DNA of 64,000 nucleotides from Pilaira anomala (GCA_025716855.1 JAIXMQ010000021.1:372001-436000), one strand, 5' to 3'; positions 33,378 through 46,063 are shown, counted from the stretch's first letter. Notes: generated by a model from the sequence alone, not told the origin. Translations and numbers: made by a program.

Positions 33378-36300
33378 TTAACCCAAAGTGGCACGTTTAC
33401 CTACACCTTTATCACCTTCACCATTTGGTAATTCACCCGTTCTTCCAGTAACGAATTCATTATAAATTAAACCTAATCTATAAGACTCTTCCTCAGTAAT
33501 GGAAGGACGAGTTGACTTTAAAGATTTATCAAGATGCGCAGTTGTAATATTTGCTTCTTGTTGGTGAATCACTTCTTTATTTTCCTTTGATGAAGAACTG
33601 GTTGAATTTCCATCTTTTAACCCCTTTTTAATCATTGCCAACTAGAATAAAATAATAAATAAATACGTATATATATATATATATATTATTAAATTTTTAC
33701 ATAAAAGCTTACTCTTTGAGAAATCTGTCCTTTTTCTGCTAATGTTAATGGGATTTTTCCATCATGATTCATTACAAAATCACTCTTTTCATTTGATGAT
33801 TTCTTATTGGATTTCGTATCTTGTGCTTGTTTAAAACTATCCATATCAATTGCACCATGAATCGCTTCTAAATGTGCGTTATAGAGAAATCCTTGAAGAT
33901 CTGCTCCCGAGAATCCTTCCGTCTTTTCGGCATAAACTATTAAATCTACATCAGGACTCAACTTCATCTTTAAAGCAAGTGCTTCTAGAATCTATTTTTT
34001 TTTTTGTTATTAAATTTAATAAAATGACATATTTATTTTACTCTCTTTTTTTCTTAGATACTTTTACCTCTAATCTTTCATGTACATCTGGTAATCCACA
34101 TAATAATGCTTTGTCAAGACGTCCAGGTCGGAGCAAAGCAGGATCAATTAAATCGGGTCGACTAAAAGGAGATTTAATATATGAAAAAAAAAACGTAAAT
34201 GAAAAAAAAAAAACTAACCTAGTTGCTGCCAAGACATAAACACCATCTAAACCTTCTGCACCATCCATTTGTGTCAACATTTGATTCACAACTCTATCAG
34301 TCACACCTGTACTATCATGACCTCTATTTTTTTTTTTTTGATGATCCTTCAGTATTATTTAAAAGAAAAATTTTTTGTAATCAGTTTTTGTTACCTTCGA
34401 GGCGCAATGGAATCAAACTCATCAAAAAATAATACACAAGGCTTAGCAGCTTGTGCTCTTTCAAATAAATCACGCACAGACTTTTCACTTGCACCAATGT
34501 ATTTATTCAAGATCTCCGGTCCTTTCACACTAATAAAGTTCAAGCCACATTCTTTTGCCACGGCAGATGCTAATAAAGTTTTACCACAACCGGGATAACC
34601 ATAAAGCAGTAAACTAAAAAAAAAAAAATCTGAAAGTTCAAGTATTTTATCATCACCTTCTTTTCTTTTCTTTTTTTTCTTACCCTGAACGTAAACGTAA
34701 TGGACATTGAGCAAATACAGCTGCATATTTTGTAGGCCATTCTAATGTTTCTAATAAAGCCTTTCTTGTTTCATTCAAACCTTTTATATGAGTTAGTTTT
34801 TATAATGACATTGATATACACATATTTTTTTTTTTTTACCTCCAATATCAGACCAATTTACACCTGAACTTTGTAATTTAATTCCACGTAAAGAAGAAGG
34901 TACAAATCCTTCTCTTGCTTTAGTAAAATCCGCTTGAATCAAAGTGAATTCTTGTTCTTCTTCAGTTTCTTCCACATGATTTTTCATCTCCTCCAATTTC
35001 TTTTTAATATTACGTACTGCACCTTCATGAACTGTTCTTTCAATAAATGCTTTACAATCTGCAGCCAAAAAACCTTCTGTTTCGGATGCAACCGAGACCA
35101 AATCAATCAGGGGTAGACTCTTTGTCAACACATCTGGTCCATGCGACATGATCGCTTGCATAATCTAATTTAAAGAAAAAAAAAAAGGGCATAAGTCATC
35201 ATTTCCATCATTTATATCTTTTTGTTGTTCTACTTTTTTTTTTTTTTTTTTACCAATTTACGTTCATCTCTACCAGGAGGTTGTAAATGATTTAATTCAC
35301 TAAAGATATGATGTGTAATTAAAGCAGGATGAAGTGATTGTTGCTGTTGAGCAGTAGCCATCATCATGATAGGATGTCTTTGACATGCCGTCATGGCCAT
35401 ACTCACAAACAATTCAGCTAGATGTCGACTACGTGTTGAATCCGCATGTTCTACCTCGGCAGGAATCAATCGATCCAAATCATCAAAGAAGATCAAAGAA
35501 GGTCCATGCCAAGCGGCTTCATCAAACCATTGTTGAAGTTTATCTTTAAAGACTGGAATACGTTCATCGGCTATTTCCGAACAATTGATTTCCATGGTAT
35601 ATATATTCGATTGCTTGATATCGAATAAAAGGTGATGTACAAGACTTGTCTTGCCTGCTCCATGAGACCCTGTGACAAGGACGCCGCCGGATCCAGGTAC
35701 GCCTAATGTATTTTTTAAATCGCGTTCGGATAAATTGGCTAATGTATACTGTTGGATCTTTTGAAATACTTTATCGATACCGCCCATGGCTGTAGGTGGT
35801 GTCGTAGTAGTTGGCTTAGGTTGGTGGACTCTTTGAATCGGATCACTGAATTCGATCGTTAGTTTATCTTTGGCTGTAATGACTGTATACTGTTCAAGTT
35901 CGGTATTGGATTGCCCTGAAGAAAATAATCCTTTCTTGGATCCTAATTGAACCAAGAATGTTTCTTTCTTTTCTTCTACGGTGAGTTCAAGCATCATGCC
36001 CTGACTTAATACAAATCCTTCTTTTTGTTTTGATAACCAATCTATAGAAGGAATTTATAAGTTTTTCTTCTTTTTCATTTCCTGTCGTCTCTTTCTTTTT
36101 CTTTTTTTTTTTTCACCTTGCATTACTTTGGTACATTCAGTTTCAAAAGTTAATTTTTGTTGTGCCTGTTGTTGGGTACTAATCAATCTATTTAGTATCA
36201 TTTATCTAAAAAAAACAAGGTGCTCTTTTTGTACCTTTCTAAACCTAATTTGATATTATTCGTGTTGCTAGGACTAATAAATCTTTTCAAGAGTACAGAT

Positions 36301-37466
36301 CCAACGGGATTTGGTTTGATAGCAATAGCAGATACTCTAATAATAATAATAATAATAAAAATCTGACTTCATATGACAATTTTTTTTTGTTTTTTTTTTG
36401 TTTGTTTACTTACTTGACAATATCAAAATCTTTAATTTCCAAAGTATTTTTCAAAACACAACCAATTGCAACATGTCTTAAAGGAACAGTATTCGATAAT
36501 TTCAATTGAGCAAAGACAGCTTTAGCAAACACGCCTTCTTCTTTTACTTCCTCCACTTGATTTTCTTCTTCACCGCTTGAACGACGACGTGGAGATAAAA
36601 AGGCAGGTACCAATTTAGTCAATCGTACACGATCAGGTACAGTTGTATCCAGACATAACCCTTCTACTGAATCAGGATGTACCATCACCTCTAAATCACC
36701 TACCTCATGCAAAGAACATGTTCTTAATCCAATCGAAGGCTGTACTTTGACCGAGCCCTTTTTCTCACCCGTATTATTTAAATCAGTCTCTTCCGCTACT
36801 AGCTCCTTTTCCTTTCGACGTACTTTGGGTGCAACAATGACTTCCGACATATTCGATAATTTCAAATAATCCAATTTAGGATCGAGTTCAGCCACGACAA
36901 GACGTACAAGTGTTTTACCATGGATCCAAACACACATAATTTGGTCTGGATAAACCACTCGGATCTGACTTAATAAATGTTCTTCGACATATCCTGCATG
37001 TAACTCTAAAATTTCCCAATCATCTTCCGTTAAAGGTTCGACCGAGACTGTCTTGCAGTCTGTAAGGTGACGACAGAACTCAACATTCACTTTTTGTCCA
37101 TCTTGTAAACCAACTGCTTGGCCTAATTGTGGATCGATTTCTAATACATCCAATTTACCATTGGCTCCATGGGTGAATACTGAATTAGGTGATAATGGTT
37201 TAGAAGCTTCTCCGGACCAACCACAGTATATCTTTTTATTAGGCGTATTACTTGGATTGGATACACCTTGAATTTCAAGAATAACGTTTTGTGGTAACTT
37301 TTTAAAGGGGTTAGTTTTTTTTTTTTTTTTTTTGCATATATATATATATCTTTCTTTTTTTTTTTTTTACCTTGTTTTGATCCAATAAAGCGTTTACCCA
37401 CTTTGAAGGCAAGTTGATTAAACAAGACCTGATAGGTGTAAATTGAACAATAAGTGGTTTAGGCAT
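33378..37466 (-). CDS. PEX1: Peroxin-1 AAA+ ATPase (12 exons)
   Basis: Exons on the minus strand: 37466-37371, 37297-36414, 36336-36235, 36187-36117, 36041-35254, 35164-34840, 34780-34684, 34613-34395, 34323-34219, 34161-34068, 33991-33713, 33641-33378; 1107 aa in one frame. The N-terminal PEX1 domain begins [17 protein letters not shown]. The D1 ATPase has Walker A GSHGAGKT (509-516) but Walker B ending DD (571-572), the degenerate form typical of PEX1. D2 is canonical: GYPGCGKT (793-800), LFFDEFDS (DE at 852-853), then the SRH with RPGRLDK. PEX1 with PEX6 forms the hexamer that extracts ubiquitinated PEX5 from the peroxisome membrane. It has the most introns of any gene in the window. The fourth exon's donor is GTGAAA. 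Confidence 0.95.
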
Positions 37467-37997
37467 AACTTTTTTTTTAGAAAAAAGGAAAAAGAAGACG
37501 AAAGAAACCAGTGAAAGGCAAGAGTTTATAAAAAGATAGAATTCGGAGGTCTAAAATATAAAAGATGTTCATTTGTCATTAGAAATATGGTCTTTCACAC
37601 GTATTTTAACGTTTTTTTTTTTTTTTAGTAAAAAAAGTTTATTTAAAAATGTGTAAATTTGTGTAAAAAAAAAATGTAAATGTGTGTTGTAATAAAAAAA
37701 AAGAAGGGAAGCAGAATATATTTTTATAAGAAAATATAAAGAAAAAAGAGAGACATATAAATAAAAAGAGAAAGAGACATAAATAACGTAAAAAAAAAAG
37801 ATGAGAGCGAGAAATGATTAGGGGAGAAATGCAAAAAATACATGTCAAAAATTAAAAAAAAAAAAAAAAAAAATAAAGAAAAAGAATAAATAGGGTATAA
37901 AATAACAAACCCTTTTTTTAACGAAGAGCTATTTCTTTTTGATCTTTTCTTTTTTTTTTTAAAAGGAAAAAATGTATACAATGTACATATAAAAACT

Positions 37998-38882
37998 TTA
38001 CATGCCCATTTGATACATTCTTTCAAGCGCTTGTTTTTGTAAAACAGATTCTTGAAATTTTCTCAATTGTTCATTTTCACTCATCATACGTTCTAATTCA
38101 GCCAACAAAGAAGTTTGATTTCTTTTCAAGTGTTGCAAATGTTGAACAGCTATTTTAAATAAAGTTATTTAATTACACAAATAATATTTTCGGCGCTTAT
38201 AAGTTTACTTACTTCGATGTAATAAAGCAGCTTTGCTCATCTTTTTATTCACGCAACCAGGTAAATGTTGACGCAATTCTTCAAACCCGTCTTTAATTTG
38301 AGCACGTCTCTTTTGTTCAGATTGAATATGAATCTGTCTTCTCACTTCTTGAGCTGAGACACCATCCACATCTTCTTCTTGATCAGAGCTACTAATTGTC
38401 TCTGTCTCTTCTTTTGTATTTGTTCTCTTACGTTTCTTATTATTAGAGGATCCATTCTCATAAGTTTCTTTCGAGTATTGATGAAACTCGGGTAAAAATG
38501 ATTCGGGTAACTTGTTTACATGTGCAATCTTTTCAGTAATGGTCGCATGATGATGAGGAGATAACAAGGGTGTAGGTGACAACCGAGAGGACATGGATTC
38601 TGGGCTAGACGCGCCTTGTTGAGGATACATGTCATAGGCAGGTGGTGTCATCATGATCGTGGTTGTATCTAATCCATTATCTCCATAGTAACCAAAAGCT
38701 AAAATAAAGTTCTGACGTCATTAACAACTGTTATACACATACTACAACTTTTATTATTATTATGTACCTGAAGGATACAATTGAGCATCATAAGATTCAA
38801 GTTTTGGCATGGTGGAATAAGTAGTTGGCATGATGTATTCATCAAAGCCGAATTCAGTTTCAATGGTGTTGGTATTGTTCAT
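37998..38882 (-). CDS. bHLH-zipper transcription factor, Mlx-type
   Basis: Exons 38882-38768, 38698-38213 and 38149-37998 on the minus strand give 250 aa. The basic region RRQIHIQSEQKRRAQIKDGF has the H, E and R contacts for CACGTG E-boxes. Helix 1 (FEELRQHLPG), a short loop (CVNKKMSKAALL), helix 2 (HR-TVQHLQHLKR) and a coiled leucine segment to the C-terminus follow. The HIQSEQKRR form is that of Mlx and related fungal factors. The N-terminus is S/T/P-rich with an NKKRKRTN nuclear localisation signal. A role in carbon or lipid gene control is likely from the family, but targets are unknown. It sits head to tail with PEX1. Confidence 0.9.
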
Positions 38883-39644
38883 CTTGTTTGAAGGAGGATG
38901 GGGGAAAAGGAAAGTAGACTATTTTTGTTTTGAAGGAAAGTATGGGTTTATTGTATTTAAAAAAAATTTTTGGTTGTTGGTTGTTTAAAGAGTGATAAAC
39001 CAACGGCTGATTTTTTTTTATTGTAATATGGTTTGGTGTTTTTTTGGGTTAAAGAAGAAGAGAATAAGAAAAAAAAAAAAAAAGAAAAAAAATACGTTTT
39101 GACCGAGTTTAATTATTCAAAAGTAGTACAAGAATATATTCTTGTTATCATTACAATAAGATGGTGCCTTGATCCCTTTACCTTTTTTTTTTCCATGTTT
39201 TCACTTTCTACTTTTTTTTTATTTCTATATTGTTTATACAAGTATATAGATAAATATGTAAACAGGTTTTTTTTTTAATGTTTTAATGTTTTCTTTATTT
39301 GTTTATTTACTTTTTTAACTGTACATTTTGATTAGGATTTACTTTTTTTTTCAGGACAACGACAAGAGATGTAGTTTATTTTGAGTAACCCTTCTGATAC
39401 AAAAATAAGTTTTAATTGGTTACACTCTTTTTACTCCCTTATTAACTAAAATACCCCATCTGGGATTATCTTGTTTCTCCTATTTTTTTTTTTTTTTAAA
39501 AAAAGTACAAAGTGAACAAAGAAAATACAAAAGTCTTAACAAAAAAAAAATGTATTATATAGAAAAGGAAACAAGTATGTGTGATATAAACAAATAACAA
39601 ATATATAAAAAAAAAAAAATATATATAAAATAATAAAAAAAAGA
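38883..39644. other. Intergenic, no gene seen
   Basis: AT-rich with several A and T runs. Forms the 5' flank of the bHLH gene and the 3' flank of the next minus-strand gene. The ORF at 39033-39278 is lysine- and phenylalanine-biased and not credible. Confidence 0.55.
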
Positions 39645-40089
39645 TCAATTGGATAGTTCCATTTCAGTTGTACAAATATCCACCCATTCTTGTAAACTAG
39701 ATTTAACTAAACTTGGTTGATTGATCCAAATTGATAATAGCACTACACCTTCTTCTCTTGTTAATATATTCTTAATTCCGTTAGAAACAAGGGATCGCTT
39801 GGTCTCGAGTTCTAATGAATACATATTTACTAGTATCTGCATGCGTTGCACTAAAACATTGAAATATTAATATATCGGAGGCGGAAAGGGAGAGAAGGAG
39901 GCGATTAGACCAAGAAATTTATATATATTACTCACTGTAATTTTTTAATGTACAAGTCTTGAAAATAGGCATATCTATACCAGTGGTCTTTGTACCATCA
40001 TACATTGTACAAACTTCTCTTAATTGATTTTGCATCTTGGTATATTGCTTGCCCTTTTTTTTAAAAAAAAAAAGAATAAACAGGTTAGT

Positions 40090-40140
<51 letters not shown>

Positions 40141-40493
40141 ATATAATTTTACCATTTTTTCAACAAGATCTAAAAGACCTTCGTTTTGCTTTTGTATAAT
40201 CACTTGCATTTTGCGATCAAACTTTTGAATCAAGTCTGGAAATTCTGTAGTTAATAAAGGGTGCCAGTATTGTGGTTCGTCTACATATCTATAAAGTTTT
40301 GGTTTTAGATCCAGTGTGAGCTTTTTTTTTTTCTCTCTTCTTTTTTTTACCTTGATTGAATCACGGAATTAGTTAAAGTATTTGCTAAAGGGAAAGCGTG
40401 TGAGTTGATCTCTTCCCAAGTATCTCTTGCTCGTTTAAATTCCTCTATTAAAGTAATAAGACGTCTTTGAAGCGTTCCTATATTATGTGCCAT
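39645..40493 (-). CDS. Helical protein resembling C1orf109/AIRIM (ribosome maturation)
   Basis: Exons 40493-40351, 40288-40153, 40053-39936 and 39850-39645 on the minus strand join to 200 aa. It is all-helical, with no membrane segment. The pattern, an N-terminal helix with a Trp, a central FPDLIQKFDRKMQ segment, a long helix (NEGLLDLVEKM to QLREVCTMYD), a GID turn and a C-terminal helix bundle, resembles the animal C1orf109/AIRIM family, a partner of the AFG2-class AAA ATPase in 60S subunit recycling. The resemblance is from memory and moderate in strength, so treat the name as a hypothesis. The second intron contains a T-run of about 50 bp (plus strand, about 40089-40138). The third donor is GTGAGT. 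Confidence 0.55.
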
Positions 40494-40675
40494 AGTTATA
40501 AGGGGGAGGGGGGGTATAATAAACGTTTTTTTTTTTTTTCTCTCTCTCTGTGAGTAAAAAAATAAATCGACCGTCCTCTCAAAGCACGCACAAAAAAGCA
40601 AGTTCTTCTATTATTTTAAAAAGCCTACACACCTCGGAGTCACTTCTTTTTCATCTCTTTGCTTCATTCAAAACA
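40494..40675. promoter_or_regulatory. Bidirectional promoter region
   Basis: 182 bp separate the divergent starts of the AIRIM-like gene (-) and the UNC45 gene (+). Contains a G-run (GGGGGAGGGGGGG, 40502-40514), a T-run and CTCTCTCTCTG. No specific factor site can be named. Confidence 0.5.
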
Positions 40676-43003
40676 ATGACTACAGGTAGTTTTATATATA
40701 TATATATATATAAGCAAGACGAAGTTACAAATCTTTTAACCTTTCTTTACTTTTAGTAGAAAATAAAGAGGTACGACAGTTCTAGTTCAAAAAAAAAAGA
40801 AAAGAAAAGAAAGACTGACGTTCTTTTTATTTAGAACTTGGAAAAACAAGTGATAAACTTTACAAAACAATTAGAAACAATAGGTCAAGATGAGAAAGCA
40901 AAAGCTACCATCTTACTCAACCGAGCCAGTGTATACGAGTCTTTAAACTTACCCGAAAAAGCTTCACAGGACGCTCGTTTCGCTTTAAATTTAGATAGTT
41001 CTTTAGAACCCAAAGTCAAACCATTCTTAGAGCGTCAAAGTCCTGCACCTAAACCACAAGATCCTCGCGTTGAATCCTTTCAACGTCATCTTTCAGCTTT
41101 AGAAGGAGCAGATACAGCCCATATTCGATCTTTTGTCAGCTCTACCGATTTCGTATCGGTCTTAACAGCCTGCGGTACGGTCGATACGCCTCCACGCGTC
41201 AAGAGCTTAGCTTTTATGATCTTGACCAAATTATTCAACCCTAGCTCTTCTGAGAAATACCCTTTTACTTATATCATAGAACAATGTGCAGCTTGCTTTG
41301 CTCACTGTATCGATCAAGGAAAGAACGATGCCAAATTACTCGCTTACAATACATTGATCGCTATTTTCCAGACGAGCATGACGGTAGGATCAGCGATTTT
41401 ATGTCAAGAAGGCACAGTAGAGGAAATGATGGACGTAGTCGAATTTGAAACGTTACCTGTACAACTTGCTGTAGCTCAACTCTTGACCATCGCCTCGTCG
41501 GATAAATCATGTCGAAAGCAAATTTTAAAATATGCTGTGAATTGGTTAGTGAATATGGCAGGTCGATCCAAGACCGATCCACAATTAAAGGCTGCTGCCG
41601 GTACAGCATTAACCAAGCTCAAGGCACAACCAGACGACGATGAAACCGTCAAAAAAGAAGAAGAACAACCGGTGGAGAGCTTAGAAGAGACAATGAAAAG
41701 AATGCATCTCACCAACGAAAGTTTAGTAGATTCATTACAGCATATCATTAAATCCAAATCATCCGATGCAAGCCTTCTCTTGAACGCAGTAGAAGGGTTA
41801 GCTTACGCCTGTTTGAAACCAGAGATCAAGGATAAATTAGGCAAAGATCCTGAATTTTTGAAATGTTTATCCACTTTAGCATTAAGTACAACCAATCATG
41901 CGGACGCTAATAGTAACCCTCTTTTATTTGGTATCGGTACCATCTTTTCTAATTTAACCATGTACAGACCCGTCATGGATGAACAACAAAAGCAAATGAA
42001 GAAATTACGTGACTTGGCGAACGCAAAACAACAACAAGCGGCAGGTGGTCCTGCAAAAGAAGATGAAAACGATCCACGTGAAAATGATGATGCAGTCGAA
42101 GCACGTATCAAATTATGTATCCAAAACGGTGCCGCATTAGCCTTAATGGTCCTTTCCAAAAACACAAGTGTCAATCTTCGGGCAGTAGCCGCACAGACTT
42201 ATTTTAACCTTGTCACACCTCAATCGGTACGTGGCCAATTACTACAACAGGGAATCGTCAAGGCTTTATTACCTTTATCTCGATCCGATATTGTGGCTTC
42301 ACAAGCATTGGCCAAGTTAGCTATCACAGCTGATCCACGTCTGGCTTTTCAAGGTGACATGGTGCTCGATCTCGTGAGACCGTTTTTGGAATTATGTAAA
42401 GACACAACCAGCCAATTAAGACAATTTGAAGGTTTGATGGCTTTAACCAATTTAGCTTCGGTGGATGATCGTGTTCGTTTAATGATTGAAGATGCAGATG
42501 GTATGTCTGTATTTGAAAATCTACAATTATCGAACAATGATATGGTCCAAAGAGCGGCTACGGAGATGGTATGTAACATGACCTTTTGTGACCCTGTATT
42601 CGAACGTTACAGTGACCCAGAGAGATCTCAAAATCGTATTCGATTATTGATGATTTTATCTGATAGCGAAGATCCTGCTACTCGAAGAGCTGCTTCGGGT
42701 GCATTAGCTATTTTAGCCAACAGCCCTGGTACATGTGATATGATCCTCAAGGTGGACAAGTGCTATGAAAGGATCGCTCGCTGGGTAGAACCAGAAGAAA
42801 CTGTCGATGTCCAACATCGTGGCGTTGAAATCATTCGTTGCTTGATTGCTCATAAAAAAGATGTGGTGGCTGACTTGGTGAAGGAACATGTCGATAAGAA
42901 ATTAGTTTTACTTGTTAAAAACTGTCAAGTTCAAGTCGTACGTTCTGCTGCTATGGAAGTACTCAAATTATTTGTTGAAAATGGTGTCAAATTACAAGCT
43001 TAA
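40676..43003 (+). CDS. UNC-45/Cro1/She4 myosin chaperone
   Basis: Three exons: 40676-40685, a 14-nt microexon 40757-40770, and 40835-43003; 730 aa starting MTTVENKENLEKQVINFTKQ. The large exon alone has no ATG at its 5' end, and the two tiny exons supply one in frame with canonical GT-AG borders. Residues about 10-65 keep one TPR-like repeat (ILLNRASVYESLNLPEKASQD). The rest is armadillo-type helical repeat forming the UCS domain (UNC45-central family), with LRAVAAQTYFNLV and RRAASGALAILANSPG near the end. UCS proteins fold and protect myosin motor heads, acting in actin-based transport, endocytosis and cytokinesis. A K/Q-rich acidic insert lies near residue 400. Confidence 0.9.
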
Positions 43004-43650
43004 TACAAATAATTACATTTCAAAGTTTACTATAAATAAAAAAAAACAACTCTGTAAAAAGCTTCGATTGTTTAATGGTTTTATTAATTTTTTTTTAAAA
43101 AAAAACTAGAGTTGTTAAATACAATGTCTTATTAGAAACAGCGAATAGAATGTATCCGCCGTATAGCCTGTTGATAATTCCAGATATATTGTATATAGCA
43201 ACACTTACATCTTTAATCGCTTTGATATATTTTAGTATATTACTTCGTATATCATATAATCAGATTACATTTTCATATTGAATTTTCTATATGTATATAT
43301 TCTTTAATAGTTAAAAAATACATTGGTAACTAAGATCCTTTATTCAATTAATTAAAGATGTATTTGTAAAACAAATTTATAAAAAAAAATATTCTTTTTT
43401 TTTTTACGTGGACTTTTTGGCTAATCTCTACACCATTTATTAAGCAAAATAGAACCAGATATCACAAACACCTAACATGTACACCATACCTCCAGAGTCA
43501 AGTTCGCCCACCGACATTTTCATATGCATACACATTTGGGCTGAGCTTTATGTTTATATAAGCATATTGTAAATTCTCACATTCTATTTATCTCCTTGCA
43601 GGTAGGAAACTATATGACTTTTACATAAAAAATTATTTATTAGTACATTT
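43004..43650. other. Intergenic, no gene seen
   Basis: AT-rich 3' flank of the UNC45 gene, with no convincing ORF or RNA gene. Confidence 0.55.
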
Positions 43651-44376
43651 TTATAATATGTTAGGGTTGGGGATGATTGTCCCCTTAGAAATCGGTGATC
43701 CTTTATTCTCATCCAAAAGATTCAATTGATCCACCCAAGAGACATAGTAGCTCTCATCAACTGGAATTTCAAAACGACATCCAAAACTGGTAATTGTCAG
43801 ACGTAATTACTTCTTCTGGTACACCTAGTCAAACAAATTCATATCGTATATACAACAAAACGGTAGCCGCAATTGAGTCTTTATATCACTTAATTAATAG
43901 GTTGACGACACTAACCCCCCCAATTTCCTTTAGAAATTAATGCAAACTGTAAGAAAAAAATAACATTTATTAGTTACACCAGCTGTCATATGCACTCAAC
44001 TAAATTTATTTTTAGTTATTCTCAAAATAAACAAAACAAACATTTTCTTATCATATGAAAAATAATTTGATTTTTTCTCACAGAAAAAAAAATATATAAA
44101 AGAAAAAGATTTTTTTTTTATTACAATCTTGTTGTCTTAAAGATATTTTTTAGTTAATTTAAATCGTAAGTGCGCGTTTTTTTTTTTTTCAAGTTAAAAA
44201 AAAAAAAGAGGGGTTTTAGTATAATGTAAAAACTTTTACTTACTATATTCTTTAGGTTTTATCTTTACCGGGTGGGTTGGTGGGAATATCGTTTAGTATG
44301 GCATCACATTAATGGTTCACCTGGTTCCTGATGGATGCTGACAAATATAGTTAACAAGCCCGACTGAAAAGTCACT
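43651..44376 (-). pseudogene. Exon-like remnants of an unrecognised gene
   Basis: Three minus-strand pieces look protein-coding. Piece 1, 44376-44321, reads SDFSVGLVNYICQHPSGT up to an AG|GTGAAC donor. Piece 2, 43946-43916, reads FALISKGNWG after an ACAG acceptor. Piece 3, 43786-43651, reads GCRFEIPVDESYYVSWVDQL and on to a TAA after a CCAG acceptor. The flanking splice-like signals are good, but the phases do not fit: piece 2 to piece 3 is off by one base at a run of seven G, and piece 1 to piece 2 meets a stop. Either an assembly error in the homopolymer or a decaying gene would explain this. Family unknown. Confidence 0.33.
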
Positions 44377-44448
44377 CAAAGAAACACGAATGAAAGGTCC
44401 CACGGATGAAATATGTCTTTGGTTCTCGCTTCAAAAACAAATGCCTTC

Positions 44449-45158
44449 GGTAGCAATACTGAAATACAAACGCCCATGCCCCTGTTCAGTAGCAATACTG
44501 AGTTCCCTCCGCCACCTTCTCGTTTCCGTAGCAATGCTGAAACACAAACGCCCATGCCCCTGTTCAGTAGCAATACTGACTTCCTTCCGCCACCTTCTCG
44601 TTTCCGTAGCAATACTGAAATCCAAACGCCCCCTGTTCAGTAGCAATACTGACTTCCCTCCGCCAACTGCTCATTTCCGTAGCAATACTGAAATCCAAAC
44701 GCCCATGCCCCTGTTCAGTAGCAATACTGACTTCCCTCCGCCCACTGCTCGTTTCCGTAGCAATACTGAAATCCAAACGCCCATGCCCCTGTTCAGTAGC
44801 AATACTGAGTTCCCTCCGCCACCTTCTCGTTTCCGTAGCAATACTGAAATCCAAACGCCCATGCCCCTGTTCAGTAGCAATACTGAGTTCCCTCCGCCAA
44901 CTGCTCGTTTCCGTAGCAGTACTGAAATTCAAACGCCCATGCCCCTGTTCAGTAGCAATACTGACTTCCTTCCGCCACCTTCTCGTTTCCGTAGCAATAC
45001 TGAAATCCAAACGCCCCCTGTTCAGTAGCAATACTGACTTCCCTCTACCAACTGCTCATTTCCGTAGCAGTACTGAAATTCAAACGCCCATGCCCCTGTT
45101 CAGTAGCAATACTGACTTCCTTCCACCGCCTTCTCGTTCCCCCGTAGCAATACTGAAT
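44449..45158. repeat. 78-bp minisatellite, nine units, with higher-order repeat
   Basis: The word TGTTCAGTAGCAATACTGA starts at 44483, 44561, 44634, 44712, 44790, 44868, 44946, 45019 and 45097. Spacings are 78 bp except two of 73 bp that lack CATGC. Each unit is itself two 39-bp halves, both starting GTAGCAATACTGA. The two 73-bp units are 385 bp apart in matching context, so five units form a higher-order repeat. The array is much richer in GC than the flanks. It is open on both strands (SNTE/SNTD on plus, SIATE on minus), but the 5-bp deletions shift every frame, which argues against coding. Confidence 0.9.
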
Positions 45159-46063
45159 TAATTAATTCACTTTTTCACCTATTTAAAAAAAAAAAAAGCG
45201 CAAGAGAAAAAATTGATACCTGGGAGATCTTTTCGAAAACGTTTTTTTTTTTTAATCACGACAGCAATGTCAATGCAATGCCACCGCGATAGCAATATCG
45301 GATGAACTATTATTTTTAATTTTTTCGAAATTAAAAATTTAGGAACTGGTTTTTTTTTCTTTCGGTTTGACTGGCTTTTTTTTGAAGTATAAACAAAAAA
45401 AAAGCGAAGAGTATACAATCAATAGAGGCCTCCACGCGGCTATACTCGGGCAACGGAGGGATCTTTTCTAACAAGAGTTTCCGGCTAACTGTCTATTTTT
45501 TTTTTTTTTCCTTTTGAACAAATAAAAAACAAAAATAAATTTCCCTTTTTCCTTTACTCGATCCGAACTTTTTTTTTTACAAAAAATGTTGCTAAAATGA
45601 GTTATTGAAACACCTAAAACGACGTATGATTGACGTAGTGTTAACTAATATTTTTATAGTGAATTAAAGCTTTTTGTTATTTAGCTTTTTTAAAAGTTGA
45701 AGAATAAGCACACGTCATAACATTTAATTATATCAAGAAAGTGTAATTCTTTTCTTGACTGGCGAGGAAATTATTTTAATACCTATACTTATTAATAGAT
45801 TCACATAAAAATAAAAATAAAGGGAGGATAAAGAACTCGTTGAATTGACACGCATGTGTATTAGTAAATCTTTTGGCTTGTGGTTATCACAAATATGCCC
45901 AATAAATTAGCGGAAGTAAAAAAAAAATGATTTGTTATATAATAAATCTCATGATTAAAATATTAAACACACAAAACAATATTATATACGACTAAAAAAA
46001 ATAAGTCATGATTATATTTTATTTTTCGTCATAACTGCTATGAAAACAATCTTCTAATGTGCA
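45159..46063. other. Intergenic, no gene seen
   Basis: AT-rich. One echo of the minisatellite word (CGATAGCAATATCGG) occurs at about 45279-45294. No family-like ORF. Confidence 0.55.

Noticed and set aside
40838..43003. UNC45 starting at the TTG at 40838
   Set aside because: TTG is not a usual eukaryotic start; two upstream mini-exons give an ATG in frame with canonical splice sites.
44390..45028. 212-aa plus-strand and 155-aa minus-strand ORFs in the minisatellite
   Set aside because: The 39/78-bp period keeps several frames open by chance, and the two 5-bp deletions shift every frame.
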